Part shown: one piece after another, positions 50,170 to 59,586 of the stretch
Numbering within the stretch: position 1 is the stretch's first letter
Layout of the letters: the number at the start of each line of letters is the position of its first letter
DNA from: Paenibacillus contaminans
Lineage (GTDB): Bacteria; Bacillota; Bacilli; Paenibacillales; NBRC-103111
Direction: 5' to 3'
DNA: 64,000 bases
NCBI RefSeq assembly: GCF_003285015.1
Contig: NZ_QMFB01000010.1
Location: 148,024-212,023, forward strand
Made by a program: the position numbers and the translations under genes
The notes under the pieces: generated by a model
Database searches by the model: none
The model's input: the letters and a program-made list of their open reading frames with translations, nothing else
Told to the model about the DNA's origin: nothing

Positions 50170-51894
50170 ATGTCAAATCCGAATGAAGAGATCATGAAGG
50201 CGATCGCGGCGCATTCCAACTTAGGGAGCTACGATGCGGCACGGGAAAACTTTTCGTGGCAGGAAATCGAAAGGCAATTTACATGGTCGGATACCGGTAG
50301 AATCAATATGGCGTTCGAAGCGATCGATCGGCATGCCGATTCCGGTCTCAAGGATAAGGTAGCGCTTTACTACAGCGATGACAATCGCGACGAATCCTAT
50401 ACGTTCGGAGAGATGAAGCGGAATTCGAACCGTTTCGGCAATGTTCTCCGCAAAGCGGGCATTGCCAAAGGCGATCGCATCTTTATTTTTATGCCGCGCA
50501 CTCCGGAGCTTTATTTTGCATTGCTCGGTTCGCTTAAAATCGGCGCTATTGTCGGGCCTCTCTTCGAAGCGTTTATGGAAACGGCGGTCAGGGACCGTCT
50601 TGAAGACAGCTCCGCCGTTGCGATCATTACGACGCCGGCCTTGCTTTCGCGCGTTCCGGTCGGCGAACTGCCGAGCCTGAAGCATGTCATTCTGGTCGGT
50701 CATGATATCGAGCCGGCTGAAGGCCGATACGATTTTTACAAGGAAATGGAAGAAGCCTCGGAAGAATTGCAAATCGAATGGATGGATCGGGAGGACGGCA
50801 TGCTCCTGCATTACACATCCGGTTCGACAGGCAAGCCGAAAGGCGTATATCACGTACATAATGCAATGATACATCATTATTATACGGGGAAGATCGTTCT
50901 GGACTTGAATGAGAACGATGTGTATTGGTGTACGGCGGACCCGGGATGGGTAACCGGCACCTCCTACGGGATATTCGCTCCATGGCTGAATGGCGCGACG
51001 AATGTCGTTCGTGGAGGACGCTTCAGTCCGCAGTCGTGGTACAAAACGATCGAACGATATCGAATAACCGTTTGGTACAGCGCGCCTACGGCGTTTCGCA
51101 TGCTTATGGGCGCAGGCGACGAAGCCGTGAAGGAAATCGATCTTTCCTCATTGCGGCACGTGCTAAGCGTCGGCGAGCCGCTTAATCCGGAAGTCGTCAG
51201 ATGGGGAATGAAAGTGTACGGTCAGCGCATTCATGACACCTGGTGGATGACGGAAACCGGCGGCCAGCTCATATGCAACTATCCGTCGATGGACATCAAG
51301 CCGGGATCGATGGGCAAACCGATTCCGGGAGTCGATGCGGCTATCGTCGACGACAACGGCAAAGTGCTGCCTCCGTTTCGGATGGGCAATCTTGCAATTC
51401 GGACGCCTTGGCCTGCGATGATGCGCAAGGTTTGGAACAATCCGGCGAAGTATGAGGAATATTTCCGTTTAACCGGCTGGTACGTGTCCGGCGACTCGGC
51501 TTATATGGATGATGAGGGATATTTCTGGTTCCAAGGCCGCGTCGATGACGTCATCAATACCGCGGGGGAACGCGTCGGTCCTTTCGAGGTCGAGAGCAAG
51601 CTCGTCGAGCATCCGGCCGTTGCGGAAGCCGGTGTAATCGGCAAGCCCGATCCCGTTCGCGGCGAAGTCATTAAAGCGTTTATTTCCCTTCGCGAGGGTT
51701 ATGCGCCGTCCGAAGAGCTGAAAGCGGATATTTCCAAATTCGTGAAGGAAGGGTTGTCCGCTCATGCGGCTCCCCGTGAAATCGAGTTTAAGGATAAGCT
51801 GCCCAAAACGCGAAGCGGTAAAATTATGCGCCGAGTCTTGAAAGCTTGGGAGCTGAATTTGCCTTCCGGTGACATGTCGACGATCGAAGACTAA
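50170..51894 (+). CDS. acsA: Acetyl-CoA synthetase
   Basis: A 574-residue adenylate-forming enzyme converting acetate, ATP and CoA to acetyl-CoA. Seen: P-loop YTSGSTGKPKGV, WWMTETGGQ, YVSGDSAYMDDEG, VDDVINTAGERVGPFEVE (hinge, in part) and the C-terminal catalytic Lys in PKTRSGKIMRR, which is the AcuA acetylation site. Size matches Bacillus AcsA. AGGAGGAGT precedes the ATG. The leader has a cre site. In B. subtilis this gene is divergent from acuABC; here it is about 3.5 kb away, with the AraC and GH35 genes between. Confidence 0.95.
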   Translation: MSNPNEEIMKAIAAHSNLGSYDAARENFSWQEIERQFTWSDTGRINMAFEAIDRHADSGLKDKVALYYSDDNRDESYTFGEMKRNSNRFGNVLRKAGIAKGDRIFIFMPRTPELYFALLGSLKIGAIVGPLFEAFMETAVRDRLEDSSAVAIITTPALLSRVPVGELPSLKHVILVGHDIEPAEGRYDFYKEMEEASEELQIEWMDREDGMLLHYTSGSTGKPKGVYHVHNAMIHHYYTGKIVLDLNENDVYWCTADPGWVTGTSYGIFAPWLNGATNVVRGGRFSPQSWYKTIERYRITVWYSAPTAFRMLMGAGDEAVKEIDLSSLRHVLSVGEPLNPEVVRWGMKVYGQRIHDTWWMTETGGQLICNYPSMDIKPGSMGKPIPGVDAAIVDDNGKVLPPFRMGNLAIRTPWPAMMRKVWNNPAKYEEYFRLTGWYVSGDSAYMDDEGYFWFQGRVDDVINTAGERVGPFEVESKLVEHPAVAEAGVIGKPDPVRGEVIKAFISLREGYAPSEELKADISKFVKEGLSAHAAPREIEFKDKLPKTRSGKIMRRVLKAWELNLPSGDMSTIED

Positions 51895-51898
51895 ACGA

Positions 51899-51934
51899 AA
51901 TCCCCCAGCGGCCAATGTCGCTGGGGGATTTTTT
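51899..51934 (+). terminator. Terminator of acsA
   Basis: AATCCCCCAGCG pairs perfectly with CGCTGGGGGATT (12 bp), followed by a T run. Confidence 0.93.
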
Positions 51935-51986
51935 GCGGACGGCTGAAGCTTATATTCAGCCGCTCCGATTGCTATAGTGCGAATCG

Positions 51987-54900
51987 TTATTCGCTCGGTG
52001 TTTTGTAGCTTACAGCGGCAGACGGGGAGGATTCTCCAATGTCGTTCACTGCGGTGACCCGGTAGCTGCCGTCATAAAGGACGGCATAATAGGAAAATTC
52101 GACGGCGTTATTAACGGAGCCGAGCTTTCGGTATTTTCCGTTTTCTTTCTCCGCGTAGTAAACATTGTACTGCTTCACGCCTTCTTTGTCCGCATTCGCT
52201 TTCCAATTAAGCTGTAAGGACATTCCCTTCAATTTGACGGTCAAGCCGGCAGGTGCGGAAGGAACCGCAGTCGCCTTCGGCTTATCTCCGCCCTTGTCGG
52301 GGGTTGCGCCGCCGTTCTGTCCGGGGGTCGGGCTTGGGCTGGCGGCGCCGTTGTCGTTCGGTTCCGGCTCTTGTAGGGCGCCCGACTGATTCGGCGGAGA
52401 GGAGCCGCTTCCTTCCGTCCCGTCCGTATAAAGCACCTTGCCGATCGCCGATTCATGCCCCGCAACGTCTACCGCAACTACCGTATAGCCGAATATTCCG
52501 CCTCCCGGCGAGTCGGAGAAAATGGGCTCGGCTCCGGTCATTACGACTTTGCCGCCGACGGCCTGTAATTGTCCGTGAGCCGCGGAACGGTAAAGTCGAT
52601 AGCCGACTACGTCCCCGCTCGGACTTGGCGCGAATGAAAGCTTGTAGCTGTCGCCGCTGCGAGTCAGCAGCAGCTGGGAAGGCTGATCCGGCGCTTTGCC
52701 GTCGTCGCCGCGCGGATCGTTCTCCGACGGAGCGTCCGTATCAGCGTCCAGCGGGATGTAATATTTAAGCGAGTTGCGCTTGTTGGCCGGCAGCTTTTGC
52801 TGAGCAGCCTCGATTTTTTTCAGCATCGCGCTAATCGATTCTTCCCGCCGGATGACGATTTTTTCCTGCACGAAATCGTCGGGAGTTGACGGAAGCGCGA
52901 TGTAGTTGACGCCGTTGTAGCTGATCACTTTCATTTTGACCATGACGTCGTCTTCGGAGTTCGGCACATCCCGTTTGTTGAATATGTCCGTAATCAGATG
53001 GCCAGACGATGTCGTAAGCTCGGTAGGGAGCTTGCCGGACAGGTCGGAAACGGTCATTTCCACGATGTTTGCCGGCCGTTCGAATTTTTTGGTCGGGAAC
53101 AGATCGGGCCGTTTATCCATCGCGGCATCCATGACGAGCGCCCAAATATTTTTGGCGCGGTTCGTGCCGCCCGTCGCTTTGCTCAGCTTATGAACGGGTT
53201 GATCGTATCCGGCCCAGACGCCAAGCGTCATATCGGGCGTATAGCCGATAAACCAAGCGTCGCCGTCATCTTGCGTCGAACCGGTTTTGCCGACGATCGG
53301 CATTTGCTTGTAATGCTTGAATTTGCCCGGCAAATCGTTAGCCGTACCGGAAGTTACGACCGTGCGCATCATATCCGTCATCAAATAGGCGGTTTGCTCG
53401 GAAAATACGAACGATGGCTTGAGCTCGTGCTCATAGATCGTTTTTCCCTTCGCGTCTACGATCTTGCGGATCAGGTACGCTTCGTTGAACAATCCTTTAT
53501 TGGCGATCGTCGCATAGGCGTTCGTCATCTCCTCGACGTTAACTCCCTTATACAAGCCGCCGATTACACCTGTTTGCGCCGTATAATCCTGCTTCGTAAT
53601 CGAGTTGATTCCCATCTTCATCGCGTAATCCCATGCTTTGTTGATGCCGACGACATTAAGGAACAATTTGATCGCCGGAATGTTGTACGACGAATTGAGC
53701 GCTTTGCGTGCCGTGATCAAGCCGTGATATTTATTGTCCCAGTTGTTGGGGAGATGCACGCCTTTCTGGCCGTCAGGCAAAATGATCGGCGAATCGTCGA
53801 TCACGCTGGCCGGCTGCACGGCACCCATTTCGAGAGCCGGAACGAATGCGGCGATCGGCTTCATGGCGGAGCCCGGCTGGCGATATGCCTGGTTCGCATG
53901 ATTGAGCTGCTCGGCGAAGAAATCGCGCCCTTCGATCATCCCGAGAATCGCGCTCGTTTTGCTGTCCATCAGTACGGCGCCGATCTGTTCGATCCCTTTC
54001 TTCTCATCGAAAGGCGAGAAGTTTTTATCGTTTTTGGCGATTTCCTGCATCGCGTCGTAGATCGTTTTGTCGATCGTGGTATACACTTGATAGCCGCCGC
54101 GCTGCAAGTTCGCATTGACATCTTTGATCGCTTCGTTATAGGCTTCTTTCTTTTTGTCGGAGTCGATCACCAAATTCGGATACTGAAGCTTGAGCAGGAT
54201 TTCCGCCGCCTGCTTCTCCGCTTCAAGCATCAGGTAAGGATAGGTGCTGTATTCCTTATCCTTCTTCGCGGCAAGCGAGCCTTTCAGGTCGAAGGCAAGT
54301 GCTTCCTCGTATTGCTGTGAGGTTATTACATTTTCCTCCGTCATACGTTTGAGCACGAGCTGCTGCCGTTTGATCGCATTGTCGAATTTTTTCTTGTCGA
54401 GATCGCCCTTGCTCGTAAAGGCGGAATATTCGGACGGAAGCTGCGGCAGTCCCGCCAAATAAGCGGTTTGCGCAATGTTCAGCTCATTCAAGTCGTTGAT
54501 GTCGAAAATCCCTTTGGCGGCCGCTTTGATTCCGTACAGATTGTAGCCGTTCGAACCGTTTCCGTACGGGATTTTGTTCAAATAAGCGAGCAAAATTTCA
54601 TCCTTGGACATCATGCGCTCGAGCCGCAGCGAAAGAAAAATCTCTTTGAACTTCCGCGTTATATCGCGGTCAAGGCTGAGAAAGACGCGCCGCGCCAGCT
54701 GCTGCGTAATCGTGCTTCCTCCGGTTTGAACGGGCTCGTTCAGCAGCTTCTGCTTGACTGCGCGGAAAAGTCCGTTGACGTCTACCCCGTAGTGCGTATA
54801 AAAATCTTTGTCTTCCACCGCGATAACGGCGTCCAGCAGCATCTTGGGGATATCGTTCAAACCGACAAGTCTGCGGTCTTCGTCGGTACGAAGCTGACCG

Positions 54901-55142
54901 ATCGGCGTATCGTCGTTGAAAAAGACGAAGCCGGTAACCGCGTTGTCGCTAATTTGCTCGGTAATGAATTCCTTCGTCCGCACCGGTTCGTCTTTGACGA
55001 CGGCGGACACGTAGCCGAATGCGGCTCCCCCCACCAGGAATCCGGCAACGATTCCGGTAATGACAAGCCATTTCAACGTAATTAACGTATAAAGGCCAAT
55101 TCCTTTTAAGATCGGTTTGGACTTCAGCCACCACTTTTTCAA
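51987..55142 (-). CDS. Class A penicillin-binding protein (PBP1A) with fibronectin-like tail
   Basis: A 1051-residue bifunctional peptidoglycan synthase. One membrane helix (about 22-46), a GT51 glycosyltransferase domain with catalytic Glu110 in VIAVEDKDFYTHYG and TGGSTITQQLAR, and a transpeptidase domain with Ser425 in QPGSAMKP, SSYN and GKTGST. The last ~300 residues hold two fibronectin-III-like modules (about 835-910 and 970-1050) joined by a Pro/Gly/Ser-rich linker. This is longer than the ~720-residue enzymes without a tail. The start is TTG at 55142 with AGGAGG upstream. Candidate promoters lie on the minus strand at about 55247-55255 (extended -10) and 55230-55235 (TTGACA). Confidence 0.93.
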   Translation of the reverse strand: MKKWWLKSKPILKGIGLYTLITLKWLVITGIVAGFLVGGAAFGYVSAVVKDEPVRTKEFITEQISDNAVTGFVFFNDDTPIGQLRTDEDRRLVGLNDIPKMLLDAVIAVEDKDFYTHYGVDVNGLFRAVKQKLLNEPVQTGGSTITQQLARRVFLSLDRDITRKFKEIFLSLRLERMMSKDEILLAYLNKIPYGNGSNGYNLYGIKAAAKGIFDINDLNELNIAQTAYLAGLPQLPSEYSAFTSKGDLDKKKFDNAIKRQQLVLKRMTEENVITSQQYEEALAFDLKGSLAAKKDKEYSTYPYLMLEAEKQAAEILLKLQYPNLVIDSDKKKEAYNEAIKDVNANLQRGGYQVYTTIDKTIYDAMQEIAKNDKNFSPFDEKKGIEQIGAVLMDSKTSAILGMIEGRDFFAEQLNHANQAYRQPGSAMKPIAAFVPALEMGAVQPASVIDDSPIILPDGQKGVHLPNNWDNKYHGLITARKALNSSYNIPAIKLFLNVVGINKAWDYAMKMGINSITKQDYTAQTGVIGGLYKGVNVEEMTNAYATIANKGLFNEAYLIRKIVDAKGKTIYEHELKPSFVFSEQTAYLMTDMMRTVVTSGTANDLPGKFKHYKQMPIVGKTGSTQDDGDAWFIGYTPDMTLGVWAGYDQPVHKLSKATGGTNRAKNIWALVMDAAMDKRPDLFPTKKFERPANIVEMTVSDLSGKLPTELTTSSGHLITDIFNKRDVPNSEDDVMVKMKVISYNGVNYIALPSTPDDFVQEKIVIRREESISAMLKKIEAAQQKLPANKRNSLKYYIPLDADTDAPSENDPRGDDGKAPDQPSQLLLTRSGDSYKLSFAPSPSGDVVGYRLYRSAAHGQLQAVGGKVVMTGAEPIFSDSPGGGIFGYTVVAVDVAGHESAIGKVLYTDGTEGSGSSPPNQSGALQEPEPNDNGAASPSPTPGQNGGATPDKGGDKPKATAVPSAPAGLTVKLKGMSLQLNWKANADKEGVKQYNVYYAEKENGKYRKLGSVNNAVEFSYYAVLYDGSYRVTAVNDIGESSPSAAVSYKTPSE

Positions 55143-55287
55143 CCTGAAACCTCCTATATCGCAAATCCCTGCAAACGGCGTTCTAAATGATCGGCAGTTT
55201 ATGTATGCCTATCGACAATCCAATATGTATGTCAATCGCCGCCATTATTATAACATAAAGCGGAAAGCGCTGAATAGCGAACGGTAA

Positions 55288-55317
55288 TTGACAATATCGG
55301 GGCAAATGTGATTTAAT
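55288..55317 (+). promoter_or_regulatory. SigA promoter of the tyrS T-box transcript
   Basis: TTGACA (55288-55293), 18-base spacer, TTTAAT (55312-55317). It lies about 65 bases before the T-box leader starts. Confidence 0.75.
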
Positions 55318-55384
55318 ATAATGAATTTCATGATTTTAAAAGCGTTGATGGACCGAATGACGGCATATGCCGTCATCTAAGTAG

Positions 55385-55710
55385 AAAGAATGCTTTCGTT
55401 TTCAGAGAGCCGGTGGTCGCTGCGAACCGGTAAGGGCACTTTTTCGAAATACTGTCCGGAGCTGGGAAAGGGAACAAGCAGCACGTTTTGCCGTGCACCG
55501 TTTTCGGACGGGCGTTCGGCGTATTATTGCTTTGACCGCATTGCAGCGGAGCAGGCAGTCGTGCGTTTATGCTCAGTAGCTTTCTTCCGGGGCAATCCCG
55601 TTACAACTTGCCGAGCGAAAACGTTTTGCCAAGAAGCGGCGGACGTTTTAATTAGGGTGGTACCGCGAGATCTTCTCGTCCCTTTTTTGTGGATGAGAAG
55701 GTCTTTTTTG
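55385..55710 (+). promoter_or_regulatory. T-box riboswitch before tyrS, specifier UAC
   Basis: The conserved AGGGTGGTACCGCG T-box core lies at 55654-55667 and the terminator (GAGAAGGTCT stem then T run) at 55668-55710. Stem I features are seen: AGAGAG near 55401, and a specifier-type GAAATACTG at 55446-55454, with UAC at 55450-55452 followed by the conserved GAGCTG-type segment. UAC is the Tyr codon, agreeing with the gene. Uncharged tRNA-Tyr would stabilise the antiterminator. Confidence 0.93.
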
Positions 55711-55804
55711 CATGTTTGGGCAAATACATCCCAACAGCCGGCAGGCTTACTGAGCCAAACGCTTCTGATGGCAAGCGAAATAATGAAACGGAGGGCGAAC
55801 CAAC

Positions 55805-57061
55805 ATGAAAAAGTGGGAACAATTGACGCCGGAGCAGCAAGCGGAGGTCGAACGGCAGGTGCAGCTCTTCGGCCGCGGAGCCGTAGAGATCGTGCCGGAG
55901 GATGCGTTCAAGCAAAAAATAATCGACGCAGTCGCTACGGGCAAGCCGCTAAACGTGAAACTGGGCCTTGATCCGTCGGCACCCGATATCCATGTCGGGC
56001 ATACCGTCGTCCTGCACAAGCTGCGTCAATTTCAGGAGATGGGACATCATGTGCAGCTTCTGATCGGCGACTTCACCGGACGCATCGGAGATCCGAGCGG
56101 CAAATCGGAAACGCGCAAGCAGTTGACCGAGGAAGATGTCAAGCGAAACGCCGAAACGTACCAGAAGCAAATCTACAAAATTTTGGATCCGGAAAAAACG
56201 CAGCTGTTCTACAACTCCGAATGGCTGTCGCCGCTAAATTTTGCCGACGTCCTTCAGCTGGCGGGCAAAATGACGGTTGCTCGCATGCTGGAACGCGACG
56301 ATTTTGCCAAGCGGTATACGACCGGACTTCCGATTCATATTCACGAGTTTTTCTACCCGTTGATGCAGGGCTACGACTCGGTCGCGCTGAAAAGCGATAT
56401 CGAGCTCGGCGGCACCGATCAAAAGTTCAATCTGCTGATGGGCCGCATGCTGCAGAAAGAATACGGCGAGCCGGCGCAAGCTGCGATGATGATGCCGCTG
56501 CTCGAAGGGCTCGACGGCGTGAACAAAATGAGCAAGAGCCTTGGCAACTACATCGGGATCGACGAGGAGCCCAATCAAATATACGGCAAAGCGATGTCTG
56601 TGCCGGATGAGCTGATGCTGAAATATTTCGGGCTTGCTACCGACCTGCCGGACGATGAGCTGACGAAGTTGAAGGAAGGCTTGACCGACGGCACCGTCCA
56701 TCCCCGCGACGCCAAAATGCAGCTTGCCTTCACGTTCGTGCGGATGTTTCACGGCATCGATGCGGCGAAGCAGGCGGAAGCGCATTTCGTAACCGTCTTT
56801 CAACAGCGGGCGCTGCCGACGGACATCGAGGAGAAGACGCTTGCCCGTACCGAGCTGGAGGAAGGCAAAATCCGTATCGTCAAGCTGCTCGTCGCACTTG
56901 GGATGCAATCGTCCAACGGCGAAGCCCGCCGAAGCATCCAGGGCGGGGCGGTCAAAATCAATGAAGAGAAGCTGTTCGATCCGAACGGCGAGGTGGCCGT
57001 CGCCGACGGCGACATCATTCAAGTCGGCAAACGCCAGTTCGTTAAGCTCGCCATTCGCTAA
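55805..57061 (+). CDS. tyrS: Tyrosyl-tRNA synthetase (TyrZ-like)
   Basis: A 418-residue class I aminoacyl-tRNA synthetase. The HIGH motif appears as HVGHTV in LGLDPSAPDIHVGHTVVL (near residue 55) and KMSKS occurs as NKMSKSLGNY (near 240). A C-terminal S4 RNA-binding domain ends the protein (SSNGEARRSIQGGAVKIN). The sequence around HVGH resembles the TyrZ subfamily rather than the TyrS subfamily of B. subtilis; both are tyrosine enzymes. GGAGGG precedes the ATG, 95 bases after the T-box terminator. Confidence 0.95.
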   Translation: MKKWEQLTPEQQAEVERQVQLFGRGAVEIVPEDAFKQKIIDAVATGKPLNVKLGLDPSAPDIHVGHTVVLHKLRQFQEMGHHVQLLIGDFTGRIGDPSGKSETRKQLTEEDVKRNAETYQKQIYKILDPEKTQLFYNSEWLSPLNFADVLQLAGKMTVARMLERDDFAKRYTTGLPIHIHEFFYPLMQGYDSVALKSDIELGGTDQKFNLLMGRMLQKEYGEPAQAAMMMPLLEGLDGVNKMSKSLGNYIGIDEEPNQIYGKAMSVPDELMLKYFGLATDLPDDELTKLKEGLTDGTVHPRDAKMQLAFTFVRMFHGIDAAKQAEAHFVTVFQQRALPTDIEEKTLARTELEEGKIRIVKLLVALGMQSSNGEARRSIQGGAVKINEEKLFDPNGEVAVADGDIIQVGKRQFVKLAIR

Positions 57062-57142
57062 AACGCGTTTATCGTATTCGCGATCGTATGACGGCTTGTT
57101 TCAACCGCATTCCAAAACGAAACGTGAGAGAGGTAGAATCCG

Positions 57143-58297
57143 ATGCGTATCATAGTTGCACCCGATTCGTTTAAAGGATCGCTAAGCGCGCTGCAAGCGG
57201 CGAAGGCGATTCGGGAAGGAATACTGCGCGCCGCTCCGGAAGCTCAAATAGAACTGGTGCCGATGGCGGACGGCGGGGAAGGGTTTACCGAAGCGCTCGC
57301 GGCGGCGATGAACGGAGAGATGATCGAAGCCGATGCGCATGATCCGCTGGGCCGCCCGCTTCGCGCCAGCTATGCATTCGACGAGGCGACGGGTACGGCT
57401 GTCATCGAATGCGCTGCGGCTAGCGGACTGACGCTGCTGGCCGACGGGGAGCGCGATCCGCTTCGCGCTTCGACGTACGGCACCGGCGAATTAATCAAGG
57501 CTGCGCTTGACCGCGGAAGCAGCCGCATCCTGCTCGGTCTCGGCGGCAGCGCGACGAATGACGGCGGCATCGGCATGGCGCAGGCGCTAGGCTTCCGCTT
57601 CCTCAATGAGGCGGGAGAAGCGATTCCCGCTTTCGGCGAGGGCTGGCATGATATTGCGGCAATCGATACGAGCGGGGCGGACCCGCGGCTGGCGGACGTT
57701 CGGTTTATCGCGGCCTGCGATGTCGATGCGCCGTTATATGGGGAAAGCGGCGCATCGGCCGTTTTCGGCCCGCAGAAAGGCGCATCGCCGGAAACCGTCG
57801 AACGCCTTGACGCCGTGCTGCGCCGTCTAGCCTTATGCATCACACGCGATCTTCGCGTCGACGTGCACGCGCTGGCGGGCGGCGGCGCAGCCGGCGGCTT
57901 GGGGGCCGGGCTCTATGCGTTTTGCGGAGCCGCGATGCAGAAAGGCGTCGACCTTGTGCTGGACGCCTGCAAATTCGATGAGCGGCTGACAGGTGCCGCT
58001 TTCGTAATAACAGGGGAAGGGCGCACCGACGAGCAGACGGCGATGGGGAAAACGGCAGCCGGCATAGCCCAGCTCGCCAGGAAGCGCGGCGTACCGGTCA
58101 TCTGCTTGTCAGGCGGCTTGACCGGAAGCTATTCGAGTCTTCACGAGTTTGGCATAGACGCCTGCTTCAGCATCATGCCACATCCGGCGTCTCTGGCTGA
58201 TGCGATTGCCAAAGCGGAAATTTGGCTAGCAGATGCGGCGGAACAGATTGTACGATTATTTGCGGCGGCAAGGCGAAGCCGGGACGAACAAGGATAA
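57143..58297 (+). CDS. Glycerate kinase
   Basis: A 384-residue kinase of the GlxK/GarK family, phosphorylating glycerate to 2- or 3-phosphoglycerate. Seen: PDSFKGSLSALQAAKAIREG, PMADGGEGFTEALAAA, GLGGSATNDGGIG, ACDVDAPLYGESGA, VFGPQKGA, GAAGGLGAGLYAF and TGEGRTDEQTAMGKT. These are the conserved family blocks in order. GAGAGGTAG precedes the ATG, 81 bases after tyrS. No catabolic partner is next to it. A small GC hairpin at 58312-58329 follows, without T run. Confidence 0.93.
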   Translation: MRIIVAPDSFKGSLSALQAAKAIREGILRAAPEAQIELVPMADGGEGFTEALAAAMNGEMIEADAHDPLGRPLRASYAFDEATGTAVIECAAASGLTLLADGERDPLRASTYGTGELIKAALDRGSSRILLGLGGSATNDGGIGMAQALGFRFLNEAGEAIPAFGEGWHDIAAIDTSGADPRLADVRFIAACDVDAPLYGESGASAVFGPQKGASPETVERLDAVLRRLALCITRDLRVDVHALAGGGAAGGLGAGLYAFCGAAMQKGVDLVLDACKFDERLTGAAFVITGEGRTDEQTAMGKTAAGIAQLARKRGVPVICLSGGLTGSYSSLHEFGIDACFSIMPHPASLADAIAKAEIWLADAAEQIVRLFAAARRSRDEQG

Positions 58298-58380
58298 AGG
58301 GTTACGTTACGCCGTCCTTTAAGGACGGCCCATTTACCGAAGTTTTAGAGCCACTCCTACGAGATCATTTCCGATAAAAT

Positions 58381-58417
58381 AAAAAAACCGGGAGACAAAA
58401 GTCTCCTGGTTTTTTTG
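58381..58417. terminator. Bidirectional terminator between glycerate kinase and rpsD
   Basis: ACCGGGAGAC and GTCTCCTGGT (one mismatch) around AAAA, with A run on one side and T run on the other. Confidence 0.9.
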
Positions 58418-58463
58418 GAACCTCGCAAATCGCTTGCGAGGTATGGCTTGCGATAGGAAAATA

Positions 58464-59066
58464 TTAACGGCTGTAGAACTCGACGATTTGTTTCTCGTCA
58501 ATTTCTTGCGACAGCTCGGCGCGTTCCGGTTGACGTACATATTTGCCTTCCAGACCTTGAGCGTTGAAGTCGAGGTAAGCAGGCACGTGGTGACGGCCTT
58601 CGATCGCTTCTTTGATAACGGCAAGACCGCGGCTGCGCTCGCGAACGCCGATTACGTCGCCGGTGTTGACAAGGTAGGACGGGATGTCCACTTTCTTGCC
58701 GTTGACGGTAATGTGGCCGTGTGCGACGAGCTGGCGAGCACCTGCACGGGAGTTCGCAAAGCCCAGACGGTAAACGAGGTTGTCCAGACGGCTTTCAAGA
58801 AGGATCATGAAGTTTTCGCCGGAGATCCCCTTCATGTTCGACGCTTTGTCAAACAGGTTGCGGAATTGCTTCTCGTTCAAGCCGTACATATGGCGCAATT
58901 TTTGCTTTTCTTGGAGCTGAACGCCGTAGCCGCTCAGTTTTTTCTTTTGTCCCGGACCATGTTGGCCTGGAGGAAAAGGACGTTTGCTTAATTCTTTGCC
59001 CGTACCGCTAAGGGAAATGCCCAGGCGGCGGCTTAATTTGAACTTCGGACCTGTGTAGCGAGCCAT
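58464..59066 (-). CDS. rpsD: 30S ribosomal protein S4
   Basis: A 200-residue primary 16S rRNA-binding protein of the small subunit. Family blocks throughout: MARYTGPKFKLSRRLGISL, GQHGPGQKKKLSGYGVQL, LLESRLDNLVYRLGFANS, GHITVNGKKVDIPSY, C-terminal VEFYSR. In Firmicutes S4 binds its own leader RNA. AAAGGAG precedes the ATG at 59066; a long leader and a good promoter lie upstream. It is monocistronic with a terminator at 58381-58417. Confidence 0.97.
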   Translation of the reverse strand: MARYTGPKFKLSRRLGISLSGTGKELSKRPFPPGQHGPGQKKKLSGYGVQLQEKQKLRHMYGLNEKQFRNLFDKASNMKGISGENFMILLESRLDNLVYRLGFANSRAGARQLVAHGHITVNGKKVDIPSYLVNTGDVIGVRERSRGLAVIKEAIEGRHHVPAYLDFNAQGLEGKYVRQPERAELSQEIDEKQIVEFYSR

Positions 59067-59305
59067 GTATCGATTACTCCTTTAAACGTTAATTTTCGTT
59101 TGTATGGTTACGGCGGAGATCAACCGGTGTCGTCTAAGGACGAAGCTCTAGGCTGGCCGGTCCGGACGCGTCCAATTTTGCCGGGGCTTGGTAAGCCGCA
59201 TACTGACAGGCTAGTTCAGCCGCTGGCCGGTCAGTAACAAAATCGGTGAGGGTGTTCGCATTCGTTAACGTCCAACAAGATATTGGTTGGTTCCACTCAA
59301 CGTCT
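59067..59305 (-). promoter_or_regulatory. Long structured 5' leader of rpsD
   Basis: About 240 bases of transcribed leader from the promoter to the S4 gene, GC-rich and with several complementary segments (for example GACCGGCCAG and CCGGACCGGCC). Its length and place match the Firmicutes S4 autoregulatory leader, though I cannot fold it with certainty. Confidence 0.6.
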
Positions 59306-59306
59306 A

Positions 59307-59335
59307 ATTCTATAAAAAAGGTGCATTAAAGTCAA
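59307..59335 (-). promoter_or_regulatory. SigA promoter of rpsD
   Basis: On the minus strand TTGACT (59330-59335), 17-base spacer, TAGAAT (59307-59312). Confidence 0.85.
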
Positions 59336-59395
59336 GTGCGAGCTTCATTTTCGAACGTTTTTTTGCGGAAACCGCTCGTATATATTAGACTGTAC

Positions 59396-59424
59396 ACAGA
59401 CAATATACCATGTCTGTTATATTG
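59396..59424. promoter_or_regulatory. Interleaved inverted repeats before the GGDEF gene
   Basis: ACAGACA (59396-59402) pairs with TGTCTGT (59411-59417), and CAATATA (59401-59407) with TATATTG (59418-59424). They overlap, in an AT-rich gap of 520 bases between divergent rpsD and GGDEF genes. Possible operator. Confidence 0.45.
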
Positions 59425-59586
59425 TAATATTTCACAAAGATAGTGCATCTTGTAGAAAAACATAGTATGATAGTACTAGATGTCGTAGCTTCGGAATCAT
59501 TTGTTACGATAGTTTGCATACATACGTCGAATGCTTCCGCATAAGACAAGCAGCCGGCTTTATTCGATCATAAGAGGAGACGAGGT

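Noticed and set aside
52998..54320. 440-codon open frame opposite the PBP gene
   Set aside because: It is the antisense of strongly conserved PBP1A sequence, has no ribosome site and shows no family motif. Long antisense frames are a known effect of codon usage at this GC content.
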